The notes under the pieces: generated by a model
Seen by the model: only the letters and a program-made list of their open reading frames with translations
What the model was told of the DNA's origin: nothing
The model's database searches: none
Made by a program: the position numbers and the translations under genes
Origin: Buddleja alternifolia
Taxonomy: Eukaryota; Streptophyta; Magnoliopsida; Lamiales; Scrophulariaceae
NCBI GenBank assembly: GCA_019426215.1
Contig: CM033393.1
Span: 9,210,046 to 9,274,045, forward strand
Direction of reading: 5' to 3'
Length of the DNA stretch: 64,000 nt
Shown: one piece after another, positions 47,081-57,955 of the stretch
Position numbering within the stretch: the first letter of the stretch is position 1
How the letters are laid out: each line of letters begins with the position of its first letter

Positions 47081-47337
47081 CTTGATTCTGAATTAATTAA
47101 ATTAAACAATTTTAACATCAATTGATAGTTGAATTAATTAAATAATTTTCATTTTCATTTATTTCCCATTATTTTAGAAAAAAATTGACAGAGTAACGAC
47201 GCAAAAATTTCTACCAAGTTCTCGACATAATCTTCCCAAAAACTTGCAACCAACAAAATTCGTATCTTTCAACCACAACAAACCCAACATTCTAATCTTT
47301 CACCCACAACAAACCCAAAATGTCGATCTCACTATAC

Positions 47338-47610
47338 GAAAATATTGATCACCAGTTGGATCACATACAGCATCATATTTCAAGAAACTACAAATATTGA
47401 TCACCAGTTGGATCACACAAATCACATAAAACTAAAAATAAAGCATCATTTTATAAATATTGATCACCAGTTGGATCACATAAAGCATCATATTTCCAGC
47501 AACTACAAATATTGATCACCAGTTGGATCACATAAATCACATAAAACTACAAATAAAGCATCATATTTTCAACAACTAAGTATAAATATATATCACCAGT
47601 TGGATCAATG
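47338..47610. repeat. GATCACCAGTTGGATCA tandem repeats, upstream of TNP2
   Basis: Five copies spaced about 50-70 bp lie upstream of the transposase start. They may be a regulatory or protein-binding array because they also occur between the two genes. This is inference from position. Confidence 0.75.
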
Positions 47611-47744
47611 TACCCTAAACCACAAAATAACCACAATTTAATCTAAATTAAACGTAACTAACACCCGGCTAACCCAAATTAACCCTAAATTCAGTGAAGT
47701 CCCTATTTCCCTTAAATTTTCCACGAAAATAGGCAAATCTCAAG

Positions 47745-48010
47745 AATATACACAAATATACATACACCCACACATACACATATATACATACATACACCCA
47801 CATATACATAAATATACATACAACCACACATACACAAATATATATACATACACCCACATACACAAAAATATACATACACAAATATTTATCTAACTAAAAA
47901 TCTATACTCTATATGTGTTTGTGTGTGTGTATATATATTTATCTAAAAACATTACCCTAAATTTGCACAAACTAAATGGCGGCAGCGGCAGAGGCGGCGG
48001 AGGCGGTGCT

Positions 48011-48042
<32 letters not shown>

Positions 48043-48135
48043 CAGAGAGAGAGAGAGACAGAGACAGAGAGAGTTAAATATATATAGAATATATACATAT
48101 ATATACACATATATAGAGAGAGAGAGATACCGAAT
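47745..48135. repeat. Microsatellites near the right end of CACTA-3
   Basis: ACATACACCC/ATACACAA-rich DNA (47745-47935) is followed by a GGCGGC stretch and then TA and GA runs (48005-48130). No gene is seen. The same type of DNA is found in the non-autonomous CACTA, in the opposite direction. Confidence 0.8.
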
Positions 48136-48200
48136 GGCGGCGGGGGACGACCGAGAGTGACTGAGAGACCGAGTAATAGTGTATTTTTGTAGTAGTCATC

Positions 48201-49347
48201 CAGGTGGTTCTCGAGATGTTTGCTTCACATTTCATGTGCGCCCCGAGAACACGATACAATCGTACACTAATCTGTGTTTAAGTCCGACCCAACAAATTCT
48301 CACGCAATAATAGTGCCCAAAGCGTCCCACGACTCGTGGTCGACCCCTGGGTTAACTGAGATCCGTGTGCACTTCCAGTATGACCGCCTGTCATAGTAGA
48401 AGGCCTAGTTGTGAGATTACTACACTAAACTTTGCCACCATTCCACGACTCATGGTCAATGATGGCAAGCCGAGCTATTCTCTCTCACATCTAATGATGG
48501 AAGGCACTGGACCTAATCAAAGAGCTTCTGGGCCCCCCGATTTATCCATTTAAGGACTTAATATGGGTTAAGGGGTTTTTCAAAACAAGGTCTCACACTT
48601 TTTTTCAATTACTTATCTTTCTTAGGTGATCATGCATACATGCATAACATTCATTACATAAGAAAATAAGTAATCATGCATAAAGCGGTAAATGTGATCT
48701 TAGTTAAGCCATTATCTAAACAACCCGAGCCATCAAGGTGTTGACCATTATAATCTAAGGATTTCAAATTAGAAAACAATTTTTCTATAGCTCGACCCGG
48801 ATCACCACGTAACATAAACATGCTTATCATGCAAATATCAATTAACATCCAAAGACTCTAATTTCTAAAAACCAATTTTAGAAATTTCCATGAAAAGTCA
48901 CACTTTTCAAATTAATTTAAAAATATTTTTCAAAACCCAATTTTATTCAATTCCGAAAAATAATAAATTCCATAAATTAGGGTTCCGATTTTAATTTAAT
49001 TGCAAAAAATGACCCACGGCCTAAAACGCAATTATCACGAAAAACATTTGGAAATTGAGGAAAACACAAATCGACCCATAGGTCAAAAACAAGGAGGCGG
49101 CTTTTGTTGTACACAATGGCGCAAGGCTGAGCAGCGGCGCGCTGCTGTTCAGCTGTCGCTGCTGTCGGCGTCGCACCTCCAATTTATTTTTTTTAATAAA
49201 CATAAAAATGCAACCCTTGATTTTCAAATTAATATCAAATCTACGGATCCAAAAATTAAACAGAAAATCCAACCAATTCCAACATGCAATAAAACTAATT
49301 TTAGAGCATATAAAACAAGAAAAGAATCCGAGCCATGTCTAAACCTT
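48201..49347 (-). other. Copia-2 leader between primer site and CACTA-3
   Basis: This is 1.1 kb of non-coding leader between the right LTR and gag. Open frames at 48365-48553 and 49000-49446 show no family features. The latter runs through the primer site into the LTR, so it is not a gene. Confidence 0.7.
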
Positions 49348-49361
49348 GGCTCTGATACCAC
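49348..49361 (-). promoter_or_regulatory. Copia-2 primer binding site (tRNA-Met type)
   Basis: The minus strand reads TGGTATCAGAGCCA, adjoining the LTR that begins at 49362. Confidence 0.93.
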
Positions 49362-49551
49362 TGGTGAAATCGCGTTCAACCCTCGGGGATACCAGCGCAG
49401 TAGAATGCATATAATTTCAAAAATAAAACAGAATCCCCAAAATTAGGGCTAGGTCGACATGGTACCATCAAATTCTAAAATAATCCTAGAGATAAGTTTA
49501 CACGTGTTTACCTTTTGTAGACCTTAAAGCAGCAACGTCTTTTTAATCTTC
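49362..49551 (-). repeat. Copia-2 right LTR, first segment
   Basis: It aligns to 25384-25570 of the left LTR with moderate divergence ('ctcgttcaacc' against 'gcgttcaacc'). It is cut after TCTTC by Athila-B and continues at 62626. Confidence 0.9.
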
Positions 49552-51282
49552 TGATAAGAGGCATTTTTACGTGTTTTTAAGCCCCTTTGCGTTTATGTCT
49601 TAGGTTCATTTATCGCTTGATTCTTGCCACATATGCGTTTAATTCGTGCATTAAGTGATTTCAGGTCTTAAATGGATACAATCAAAGAACGGGATGAAAA
49701 ACGACGTATAAAACAAGTTTAGGCCAAATTGCTACGCACCCCTATGCCCAAGCGCCTAAAAACCCACGCCCAGGCGCCGGACAAGATGGAAATAACGTCA
49801 ACATTCTGCTTACCACGCCTAGGCGCCATCTTGTCCACGCCCGGGCGCCGTATCTACACCACTTTCCACGTTCGAGCGCTATTTCCGTATGTTTAGAGGC
49901 CGAATTGGATGAAGTTCCCTTCTACAATGTTGTAGAACTATGTGTTAGCTTCAAATGAGGACTTGAATCATCCAAATCGGAGTTTCGTGGAGAACGTTAT
50001 GAATGAAATACGATTGCTGCGCAGGACACATTGCATTTAATTTCAACTTTCTGATTACGGCGCCCAAGCGCCGTAATGCCACGCCTAGGCGTGTCCACAC
50101 CCGAATTTTGATTCCTTTCAGCCAAAAGATCATCATTTGATGGGGGAATGGAACATTTAAAGCCAAGAGGTCATCACATGTATGGGAGGGATGTCATAAG
50201 TATGTTTCTTAGTAGATCTACTTTATGGAATTTTATACTACTCACTTTAAGGGTAGTGGAGGACACACTAGGGGAGGCACACACTAGGAGCTCAGATTTT
50301 TGGGGTCTTCTTAAGGCATTTTTCTACACACTTGACCGATGACATCTTGGAGGAAGGGAGAGAGAGGCATTTTGGCCATCACTTTTCACTCATCATCATT
50401 CATCACCATTCTTGATCACTTTTGGAGGGGAACAAAGAGAGAGGAGTTAAGGATTGAAGTTCAAAAGCAAGGATCCATCATGAATCAATTGAGGGAGTTT
50501 TAATTATTTGCATTTACATGTTTATTTCCATGAGTATGTATATGTTTGTATTAGATTTTCTTAAGGCTTTGATGAGAGGCTAATATTGTAGAACTAAGGC
50601 CATGTGAAAGCCAATTTATGAATCAATATATGTGAAGTGAATTTTCGTATTAATTCTCATATTGCTTTGTGTGTTGATTTTTGAGCTTTTATTACAATCA
50701 TGTGCTTGATCACCATATGCTTGCTTTCTTGCCTAGTCTAGTCATTCGAGAGAAGATAGGTTAGGGTTCAAATGAATCAACACATCATCCGAAACTAATG
50801 TGGAATTGCTCCTAGAAATAGGTAAAGATTTCCGGGTGCGGTTAGCCGGATTTATCCGGGGAAACTCTAGAATGTTAATGCGTGGTTATTGATTAGATTC
50901 TCGGATAGACATATTTAGAGAACCATCAATTAATCATAGGATTATTATGTGCCGAGACATCGGGTAATAATTATCTAAGGAATTTCCACCAAAGCAATAG
51001 GAGTCTAATAATTCGAAGAGTAGCTCATCTATATTGACGAGTAGATTCGGTTGTAGCATGTGCCTTAGTCATTTTATCATACGTGAGATTTAATCTATAG
51101 TTCGTTTCTTTTTGGTTCGTCACTTGTTTACTCGTTTTATTGCAATCTACTTTTGTTCATTTTCATTAATCATAAACTAAAATTCAAGTTTCCGTGGTTC
51201 GACAATCCGGACTTTTTGTCCACTTATTACTACATACGTCTAGTGCACTTGCTATCATAGCACGTTAGCTTTTAGCGTGTCA
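49552..51282 (+). repeat. Athila-B 5' LTR (1731 bp)
   Basis: It contains six copies of the CGCC[CT][AG][AG]GCGCC-like near-palindrome or close variants between 49745 and 50100. One is a perfect hairpin, TTACGGCGC-CCAA-GCGCCGTAA. No clear TATA box was found. Confidence 0.95.
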
Positions 51283-51288
51283 AGTTTT

Positions 51289-51306
51289 TGGCGCCGTTGC
51301 CGGGGA
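51289..51306 (+). promoter_or_regulatory. Athila-B primer binding site (tRNA-Asp type)
   Basis: TGGCGCCGTTGCCGGGGA, six bases after the LTR, is identical to the Athila-A site. Confidence 0.93.
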
Positions 51307-51440
51307 CTTGTTTATTTTAGTTTTTGATTTTCGTTTACATTTTTCATAATTCTTAGTTTTCGTTTATTTCTTGATTTTCTTTTATTTTCGTGATTAGTCT
51401 AATTTTGTTCTTGTATTTAATTGTTAGGTTCTTGAGGTGC

Positions 51441-54400
51441 ATGACCCGCTCCTCAAACAAGCCTCTATACGAGTTGGAGCCCGAAATTGAACGAGTTCTT
51501 CGGACTAGTAGGCGAGCAAGAGAAATGGCCAATAATCTCAACCAAAACCCGAATGGAAATTTCCCGGACATGAACTCACCGGAAACTAGGGAGTGGTTAC
51601 AAGGTGTTCTACAAGCCATGCAAGCGGTACCTCCTCCACAACTCCCGTCGGTTCGGGGTAGCTTACCACCTAGGGTCCATACCATTCCGGGGCCCGTAGT
51701 CGTGCCTAATTTCTTCACACCAAACTACCACATTCCGGCTCACATTTTTAATATGGTGCAAGGAGACCCTTTCTATGGAGAACCGCACGAATCACCACAC
51801 GCTCATTTGGAAACCATAGATGAGGCTCTTGTGACCATTCAATATCACCCACGAGATCTTGATGCGATTCGTCTAAGAGTCTTCCATTTCTCATTGAAGG
51901 ATAGGGCGACAACATGGTACAAATCCTTACCTCCACAATCTATTACAACATGGAGTGAGTTGGTCGATGCTTTTTTAAATAAATTCTTTCCACCCTCAAA
52001 AATCAATGAGCTACGGAGTAATATAAAAGGGTTTAGGCAAAGGAGCAATGAATCTTTAGCCGAGGCTTGGGCTAGATATAAGGGCATGCTCCGTAAATGT
52101 CCCGATCATAATTTTGGGTTGAATGAACAAGTACTCCATTTCTATGATGGGGTTAGGTCACGTATTCGGCATAGACTCAACGCGGGTGCGGGAGGAGATC
52201 TCCTTGGGTTAGACTGTCAAAGTGTATGGGACAAAGTCGAACAGTTGGCCCGAGAAGACGAGCTTTACCCCGACGATGAAGAGGCCTCATCCTCTAAAAA
52301 GGTTGCTTGTATTGAGGAAGTAGTAGAAGAAGTAGTAGTCTTGGAACCGGAGGTTGGCAACGTTAATTATGTGGGGAATCAAAATCAACCTCGGGTGAAC
52401 TTTCATATACCCGAGAATTTTCCAAAAAGGCCCAACCCCGCACAGAACGCACAACCGGGGATCTATCAAGCTCCACGGCCACCCTTCAATAACCCACCTC
52501 CGAGGCAAGGCAATTTCAATGGACAAGGTCAAGGTCAAGTGCAAATGCGACCTCCCACAATCGATGAGAAACTAGATGCTCACATGAAAAAGTCCGATAC
52601 ATCTTTCAACGAACTTCGGGGTATGATAAAGGATATGTGTATGGAGATGAAGGATTTGCGAACACAAGTAGGGCAACTTTCTAATGCGGTTAACGGTAGA
52701 GCCCCGGGGACTCTCCCAAGCGACACGGAAAAGAACCCGAAGGCCCAATGCAATGCCATAGCCTTGAGAAGTGGCAAACAATTGGAGAATGACACTGCCA
52801 GTACATCCGCGCCCGAGCGCCCCGACATGCACGTCCAGGCGCCTGATCTACCCTGTTCTGGACAAAATTCTCTGTTTCTCGCGCCCGAGCGCCCCGACCT
52901 GCACGCCCAAGCGCCTACAGATCCGCGCCTAGGCGCCAATATACGCGCCCAGGCGCCACCCACAAACCTGCCAGATGCATATGTTCTGCATCCCGCGCCC
53001 GAGCGCCCCGAAATGCACGCCCAGGCGCCAACAGATCCGCGCCTAGGCGCCGATATACGCGCCCAGGCGCCGCCTACTGTTTCAGTGGGTTTTCATCCGT
53101 CTAATCCAACGCTTTCTCCCCCTATCGAAGTTCGTCTCCCCTTCCCAAATGCTCACAAAAAGAAGAAAAAGGAGATGGATCCGAGCTTTCTTCGAATTTT
53201 GGCAATCCTTCGGGAAGTGAGAATTAATATTCCGTTTATTGACGCCATTCTCCAAATGCCGAATTATGTGAAGTTCTTCAAGGACATACTCTCCAACAAG
53301 CAGAAGTGGGAAGAGAATGAGACGGTGTGCCTCACGGAAGAATGCTCCGCCGTATTGCTCAATAAATTGCCAACTAAGCTCCAAGATCCCGGGAGCCTCA
53401 CAATCCCGTGCACGATTGGATCCCTATCATTCAAGAAGGTGTTATGTGACTCGGGGGCCAGCATCAATCTTCTTCCATACTCACTATTTAAAAAGCTAGG
53501 CCTTGGAAATCCCAAGCCGACCTCAATGAGCCTTCAACTAGCCGACCGATCGATCAAGAGGCCCAAGGGGATAATCGAAGACGTTATTGTCCAAGTCGAC
53601 AAGTTTTATTTTCCCGTTGATTTCGTAGTACTCGACATGGAAGAAGATGTGGAGGTACCATTAATCCTAGGGAGACCATTCCTAGCCACGGGTAAGGCGG
53701 TAATTGACATTGCTAATGGTAAGCTTACCTTGAATGTGGGCGATGACAAAGTTACCTTTGATGTTTACAAAGTCCTTAAACATCCTATTGATCATGACTC
53801 GTGTTATCGAATTGATACATTTGACCATTTGATTGTTGAGTATTTACAGGACAATACAATTGAAAATTCTCTCGAACAGAATCTTATGAAATCCATGCAA
53901 GTGGACTCGGAGAAAGATGATCTAGTGGAAAGGGTTCTAAGCTTGGAGTACAAATCTTCCTCTCATTCGGGAGGATTCATCAAAGTTGATAGATCATTGT
54001 CAGGATCACCTCGCCCATCTATTGAAGAACCCCCCTCTCTCGAACTCAAACCCCTCCCCTCCCACCTTAAATATGTGTACTTGAACGACGACGAAACACT
54101 CCCATTGATCATTTCCTCATCTCTTTCAGGATCACAAGAAGAGCAATTAATGACGGTGTTGAGATCTCACAAACGGGCTTTTGGGTGGAAACTTGCGGAC
54201 ATCAAAGGCATTAGTCCAGCGATATGTATGCACAAAATACTTATGGAGGACTCCACCAAGCCTACACGCCAACCCCAAAGGAGATCAAACCCACAAATCC
54301 AAGAGGTAGTAAAGAAGGAAGTGATTAAACTGCTCGACTCAGGTATAATCTATCCTATTTCTGATAGTGCGTGGGTGAGCCCTACCCAAGTGGTGCCTAA

Positions 54401-56939
54401 GAAAGGGGGGATAACGGTAATTGAGAATGCGAATAATGAGCTTATCCCAACTCGTATAATTAGTGGGTGGCGTGTATGTATAGATTACCGTAAGTTGAAT
54501 GATGCCACATGTAAGGATCATTTCCCCCTCCCCTTTATTGACCAAATGCTTGAACGATTAGCCGGGCATGATTTCTATTGTTTTCTAGATGGTTACTCCG
54601 GCTATAATCAAATTGCCATAGATCCTGAGGACCAAGAGAAAACCACTTTCACTTGTCCTTATGGCACATTTGCTTATAGAAGGATGCCATTTGGCTTGTG
54701 TAATGCCCCGGCCACTTTTCAAAGATGCATGATGGCTATTTTTCATGATATGGTGGAAGATTTCCTTGAAATTTTTATGGATGACTTTTCTGTTTTCGGA
54801 ACAACTTTTGATATTTGTCTTGCTCATCTAAATGTTGTGCTTAAACGTTGTGAAGAAACCAACCTTGTTTTGAATTGGGAAAAATGCCATTTAATGGTCC
54901 GGGAGGGGATTGTGCTTGGCCACAAGATCTCTCAAAAAGGGATCGAAGTGGACCAAGCCAAGATTGAGGTCATTGAAAAACTTCCCCCGCCCACTTCGGT
55001 AAAAGCTGTTAGGAGTTTTCTCGGGCATGCTGGTTTCTATAGGCGATTCATCTTGAATTTCTCTAAAATTGCGAAACCGTTGTCTAATTTGCTTGTCAAA
55101 GATGCACCTTTTGATTTCAATTCTTCTTGTATGCAGGCCTTTCTTGATTTGAAGGAACGCTTAGTTTCCGCCCCTATCATGTCATCCCCCGATTGGAGCT
55201 TACCATTCGAATTGATGTGTGATGCGAGTGACACCGCGGTTGGAGCGGTCCTTGGCCAAAGGAAGGAAAAGGTATTTCGAACCATTTACTATGCTAGTAA
55301 AACTCTTAACGATGCACAATTGAATTATGCCACCACGGAAAAAGAATTACTAGCCATAGTCTTTGCATTCGATAAATTCCACTCTTACCTCGTGCTAAAC
55401 AAAGTGATAGTTTACACCGATCATTCGGCTTTAAAATATTTGCTTGCCAAGAAAGATGCTAAACCAAGACTTCTTAGGTGGATTTTGTTACTCCAAGAAT
55501 TTGATTTAGAGATAAAAGACAAGAAAGGCACCGAAAATGTAGTAGCCGACCACCTCTCACGATTAGAGCTAGTGAATGATCCGTTAGATGAGATACCAAT
55601 TCGTGAGGAATTCCCGGATGAACACCTCCTTGCTATTTCTGACAAAATTTCACCTTGGTATGCTAACTTTGCCAATTACATTGTTACGGGCCGTCTTCCC
55701 CCGGATATCACTTTTCATCAAAAGAAGAAATTTCTATTTGATGTAAAGCAATATCTTTGGGACGAACCCTTTTTATTCAAAGTTTGTGCAGATGGCTTAA
55801 TTCGACGTTGCATACCCGAAACGGACGTGCATGCTATCCTATCTCATTGTCATGATATGGCGGTAGGTGGCCATTTTGGGCCTTCCAAAACGGTAGCTAA
55901 GATCCTCCAATCAGGTTTCTTCTGGCCTACTCTTGTTAAAGATGCACATCATTATGTCAAATCTTGTGATCGCTGTCAACGAATGGGGAACATCTCTAAA
56001 CATCATGAAACGCCCTTAAATAGCATGTTAGAGTGTGAGTTGTTTGATGTATGGGGTGTGGATTTCATGGGCCCTTTCCCCAGTTCTTGTTCAAATAAAT
56101 ATATCCTTGTTGCGGTAGACTATGTCTCCAAATGGGTGGAAGCCGTGGCCTTGCCTACTAATGATGCTCGGGTTGTCACTCGTTTTCTGAAGAAGCATAT
56201 TTTTACTCGATTTGGAACTCCCCGAGCCATCATTAGTGACGGGGGCACCCACTTCTGCAACAGGCAGTTTGAACTTTTATTGACCAAGTACGGGGTGAAG
56301 CATAAAATTTCGACCCCATACCACCCACAAACTAGTGGCCAAGTGGAGGTCTCGAATAGGGAGATTAAGCGTATTTTAGAAAAAACTGTCAACGCATCAA
56401 GAAAGGATTGGTCCCTTAAATTGGATGATGCTCTTTGGGCTTATCGGACCGCCTATAAAACCCCAATTGGCATGTCCCCGTATCGTCTTGTTTTTGGCAA
56501 AACATGTCACTTGCCCGTTGAACTCGAGCATCGTGCTTATTGGGCCATTAAGTTTCTAAATTTTGACTCTCAAAGTGTAGGTACACAACGTTTGCTACAA
56601 CTCAACGAGCTCGAAGAATGGCGTCATCTTGCCTATGAGAACGCGAAACTCTATAAGGAGCGGACCAAAATGTGGCATGACAAACATATTCTCCCCCGGG
56701 AATTCCACAAGGGAGAGCGGGTGTTGCTATACAACTCTCGACTCCGACTCTTCCCCGGGAAGCTTAAGTCTCGATGGTCGGGCCCATTTTTTATTTCCCA
56801 GGTCTATCCATCCGGCGCCGTCGAGCTTACAACAGATAAAGGACATACTTTCTTGGTCAACGCTCAACGTCTAAAACCTTACTTAGGGATGGATGGACCA
56901 AGAGACAAAGAGTCCTTCATCCTCGCGGACCCTTCGTGA
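51441..56939 (+). CDS. Athila-B gag-pol polyprotein, 1832 aa, intact
   Basis: The start is ATG in 'gcatgacccgc', shared with Athila-A. Gag comes first ([15 protein letters not shown] near residue 190), then a Gln/Pro/Asn-rich linker and a tandem Ala/Pro repeat of APERPDxHxQAP type (residues about 455-545). Retropepsin follows with [11 protein letters not shown] (about 670) and LGRPFLA. RT has [26 protein letters not shown] and the catalytic [11 protein letters not shown] (about 1110). RNase H has [27 protein letters not shown] and [11 protein letters not shown]. Integrase has an HHCC zinc finger ([12 protein letters not shown] to CDRCQ) and DDE residues in [17 protein letters not shown] and [10 protein letters not shown], ending in a GPF-type module ([15 protein letters not shown]). 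No chromodomain is seen. All catalytic residues I can check are present. The order integrase-last identifies Ty3/gypsy. Confidence 0.95.
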   Translation: MTRSSNKPLYELEPEIERVLRTSRRAREMANNLNQNPNGNFPDMNSPETREWLQGVLQAMQAVPPPQLPSVRGSLPPRVHTIPGPVVVPNFFTPNYHIPAHIFNMVQGDPFYGEPHESPHAHLETIDEALVTIQYHPRDLDAIRLRVFHFSLKDRATTWYKSLPPQSITTWSELVDAFLNKFFPPSKINELRSNIKGFRQRSNESLAEAWARYKGMLRKCPDHNFGLNEQVLHFYDGVRSRIRHRLNAGAGGDLLGLDCQSVWDKVEQLAREDELYPDDEEASSSKKVACIEEVVEEVVVLEPEVGNVNYVGNQNQPRVNFHIPENFPKRPNPAQNAQPGIYQAPRPPFNNPPPRQGNFNGQGQGQVQMRPPTIDEKLDAHMKKSDTSFNELRGMIKDMCMEMKDLRTQVGQLSNAVNGRAPGTLPSDTEKNPKAQCNAIALRSGKQLENDTASTSAPERPDMHVQAPDLPCSGQNSLFLAPERPDLHAQAPTDPRLGANIRAQAPPTNLPDAYVLHPAPERPEMHAQAPTDPRLGADIRAQAPPTVSVGFHPSNPTLSPPIEVRLPFPNAHKKKKKEMDPSFLRILAILREVRINIPFIDAILQMPNYVKFFKDILSNKQKWEENETVCLTEECSAVLLNKLPTKLQDPGSLTIPCTIGSLSFKKVLCDSGASINLLPYSLFKKLGLGNPKPTSMSLQLADRSIKRPKGIIEDVIVQVDKFYFPVDFVVLDMEEDVEVPLILGRPFLATGKAVIDIANGKLTLNVGDDKVTFDVYKVLKHPIDHDSCYRIDTFDHLIVEYLQDNTIENSLEQNLMKSMQVDSEKDDLVERVLSLEYKSSSHSGGFIKVDRSLSGSPRPSIEEPPSLELKPLPSHLKYVYLNDDETLPLIISSSLSGSQEEQLMTVLRSHKRAFGWKLADIKGISPAICMHKILMEDSTKPTRQPQRRSNPQIQEVVKKEVIKLLDSGIIYPISDSAWVSPTQVVPKKGGITVIENANNELIPTRIISGWRVCIDYRKLNDATCKDHFPLPFIDQMLERLAGHDFYCFLDGYSGYNQIAIDPEDQEKTTFTCPYGTFAYRRMPFGLCNAPATFQRCMMAIFHDMVEDFLEIFMDDFSVFGTTFDICLAHLNVVLKRCEETNLVLNWEKCHLMVREGIVLGHKISQKGIEVDQAKIEVIEKLPPPTSVKAVRSFLGHAGFYRRFILNFSKIAKPLSNLLVKDAPFDFNSSCMQAFLDLKERLVSAPIMSSPDWSLPFELMCDASDTAVGAVLGQRKEKVFRTIYYASKTLNDAQLNYATTEKELLAIVFAFDKFHSYLVLNKVIVYTDHSALKYLLAKKDAKPRLLRWILLLQEFDLEIKDKKGTENVVADHLSRLELVNDPLDEIPIREEFPDEHLLAISDKISPWYANFANYIVTGRLPPDITFHQKKKFLFDVKQYLWDEPFLFKVCADGLIRRCIPETDVHAILSHCHDMAVGGHFGPSKTVAKILQSGFFWPTLVKDAHHYVKSCDRCQRMGNISKHHETPLNSMLECELFDVWGVDFMGPFPSSCSNKYILVAVDYVSKWVEAVALPTNDARVVTRFLKKHIFTRFGTPRAIISDGGTHFCNRQFELLLTKYGVKHKISTPYHPQTSGQVEVSNREIKRILEKTVNASRKDWSLKLDDALWAYRTAYKTPIGMSPYRLVFGKTCHLPVELEHRAYWAIKFLNFDSQSVGTQRLLQLNELEEWRHLAYENAKLYKERTKMWHDKHILPREFHKGERVLLYNSRLRLFPGKLKSRWSGPFFISQVYPSGAVELTTDKGHTFLVNAQRLKPYLGMDGPRDKESFILADPS
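52800..53080 (+). repeat. GC-rich tandem repeat in the gag-protease linker
   Basis: The start phrase GCGCCCGAGCGCCCCGA recurs at about 52809, 52881 and 52995. The last two units also repeat 'cagatccgcgcctaggcgcc' and 'atacgcgcccaggcgcc'. In the reading frame they give repeated AP, QAP and DPRLGA steps, all in frame. Athila-A has only a short version at 29385-29465. Confidence 0.85.
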
Positions 56940-57955
56940 TTCTTCGCTTTCAGTCGAGCTAATGACTCTAAACTAGCGCTTCTTGGGAGGCAACCCATGT
57001 TTTCTTTCCGTTTCCTTTTCTTTTTCCCTTATTATCCCGTTTGTTGCTTTATTTTCTAGTCTTACATCTTTGTTAGTTTGTGTTTTAAGTGTTTTGTCTC
57101 TCCCCTTTTGAAACAGGAAATGAAATTCTTTACAAAATATTTCTGAACGGGGCGCCCAAGCGCCGAAACAACGCCCGCCTAGGCGCCCGGTTCTGAAAGG
57201 GGCGCCCAAGCGCCGAAACAACGCCCGCCTAGGCGCGGGCATTACCAGTCAAAAATCCAGGTACGCTGTGTCGCGCGCCTAGGCGCCCGTTTCTGATTTA
57301 AACATATTTGTGGGTCAAACGGTCAAAATTCTTCACAAACTCTTCACAACTCCTCTCCCAAGCGATTTCCGGCGACACTCTCACCATTTCCGGCCATCTC
57401 CACCGTGTTTCACCGCCACTTTCCATCAACATCACTCGCTGCACAGTGGCCCCTCTTTCACATCCAACTCGGTGCGAAAATTTTGGGGAAAAAGGTGAGT
57501 TTTGGCTTTACCCTTCTTCCATTTCCGATTCATAGACGACGAGTAGGTGCCTTACATTATATTTTGAGGATTATTGGGGCTTCGTCCGATTGTGGATTGA
57601 ATTTTTTTGTTATTGCATTTGAGGACTTCTATTGGATTTGTGGATTGTAATAAAAAATTGGGGGTTGTTGTTGTTGAATTGGATGATCTATTGTTATCAA
57701 TTCGTGGGTTGTTATCAATTTGTGGGTTGAAATTGAATTTGTGGGTTGTTGTTGTTGAATTGGATGCTATATTGTTGATTAAATCTGTGGATTATTGCTT
57801 AAAGAATTGAGGAATCGGTTAAATCCGTGGATTGTTGCTAGATTGTGGGTTGCTCTCTGATTTTGGTGTGTTGTTGGGCGTTGACGATTGTTGTGTTGGG
57901 TTGGTTGCATTTGGGTTGATTTGAGTAGTTGAGAAGTTGATCATTGTTGTTGCAA
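56940..57955 (+). other. Leader between pol and the env-position ORF
   Basis: It begins with the conserved stem-loop (56982-56999). GC-rich repeats at 57146-57285 follow, including a direct duplication of about 49 bp. A C-rich stretch and a T/G-rich stretch with repeated 'gtgggttgttgttgaattgg' follow. A strong donor-like AAAG|GTGAGT lies at 57491-57500, and T-rich DNA reaches the ATG. No convincing gene is seen. The short frames here overlap in three phases and lack family features. Confidence 0.6.

Larger units (their letters stand above)
39719..48197 (-). mobile_element. CACTA-3: full-length CACTA transposon, 8479 bp
   Basis: The left end is CACTACTATAGAAAAG and the right end TTTTTGTAGTAGTC, so the final base differs from the expected G. 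ATC flanks both sides (39716-39718 and 48198-48200), the 3-bp duplication expected of CACTA. It carries TNP2 and ORF2/Ulp1-type genes, both on the minus strand. Hairpin subterminal repeats line only the left end. The right end has microsatellites instead. Both genes carry breaks, and the altered last base may weaken the right end. Confidence 0.95.

Noticed and set aside
49000..49446. 148-aa open frame
   Set aside because: It crosses the copia primer site into the LTR and has no family features.
51390..51440. Upstream extension of the Athila-B frame
   Set aside because: The extension has no ATG before 51441, and the ATG there is conserved with Athila-A.
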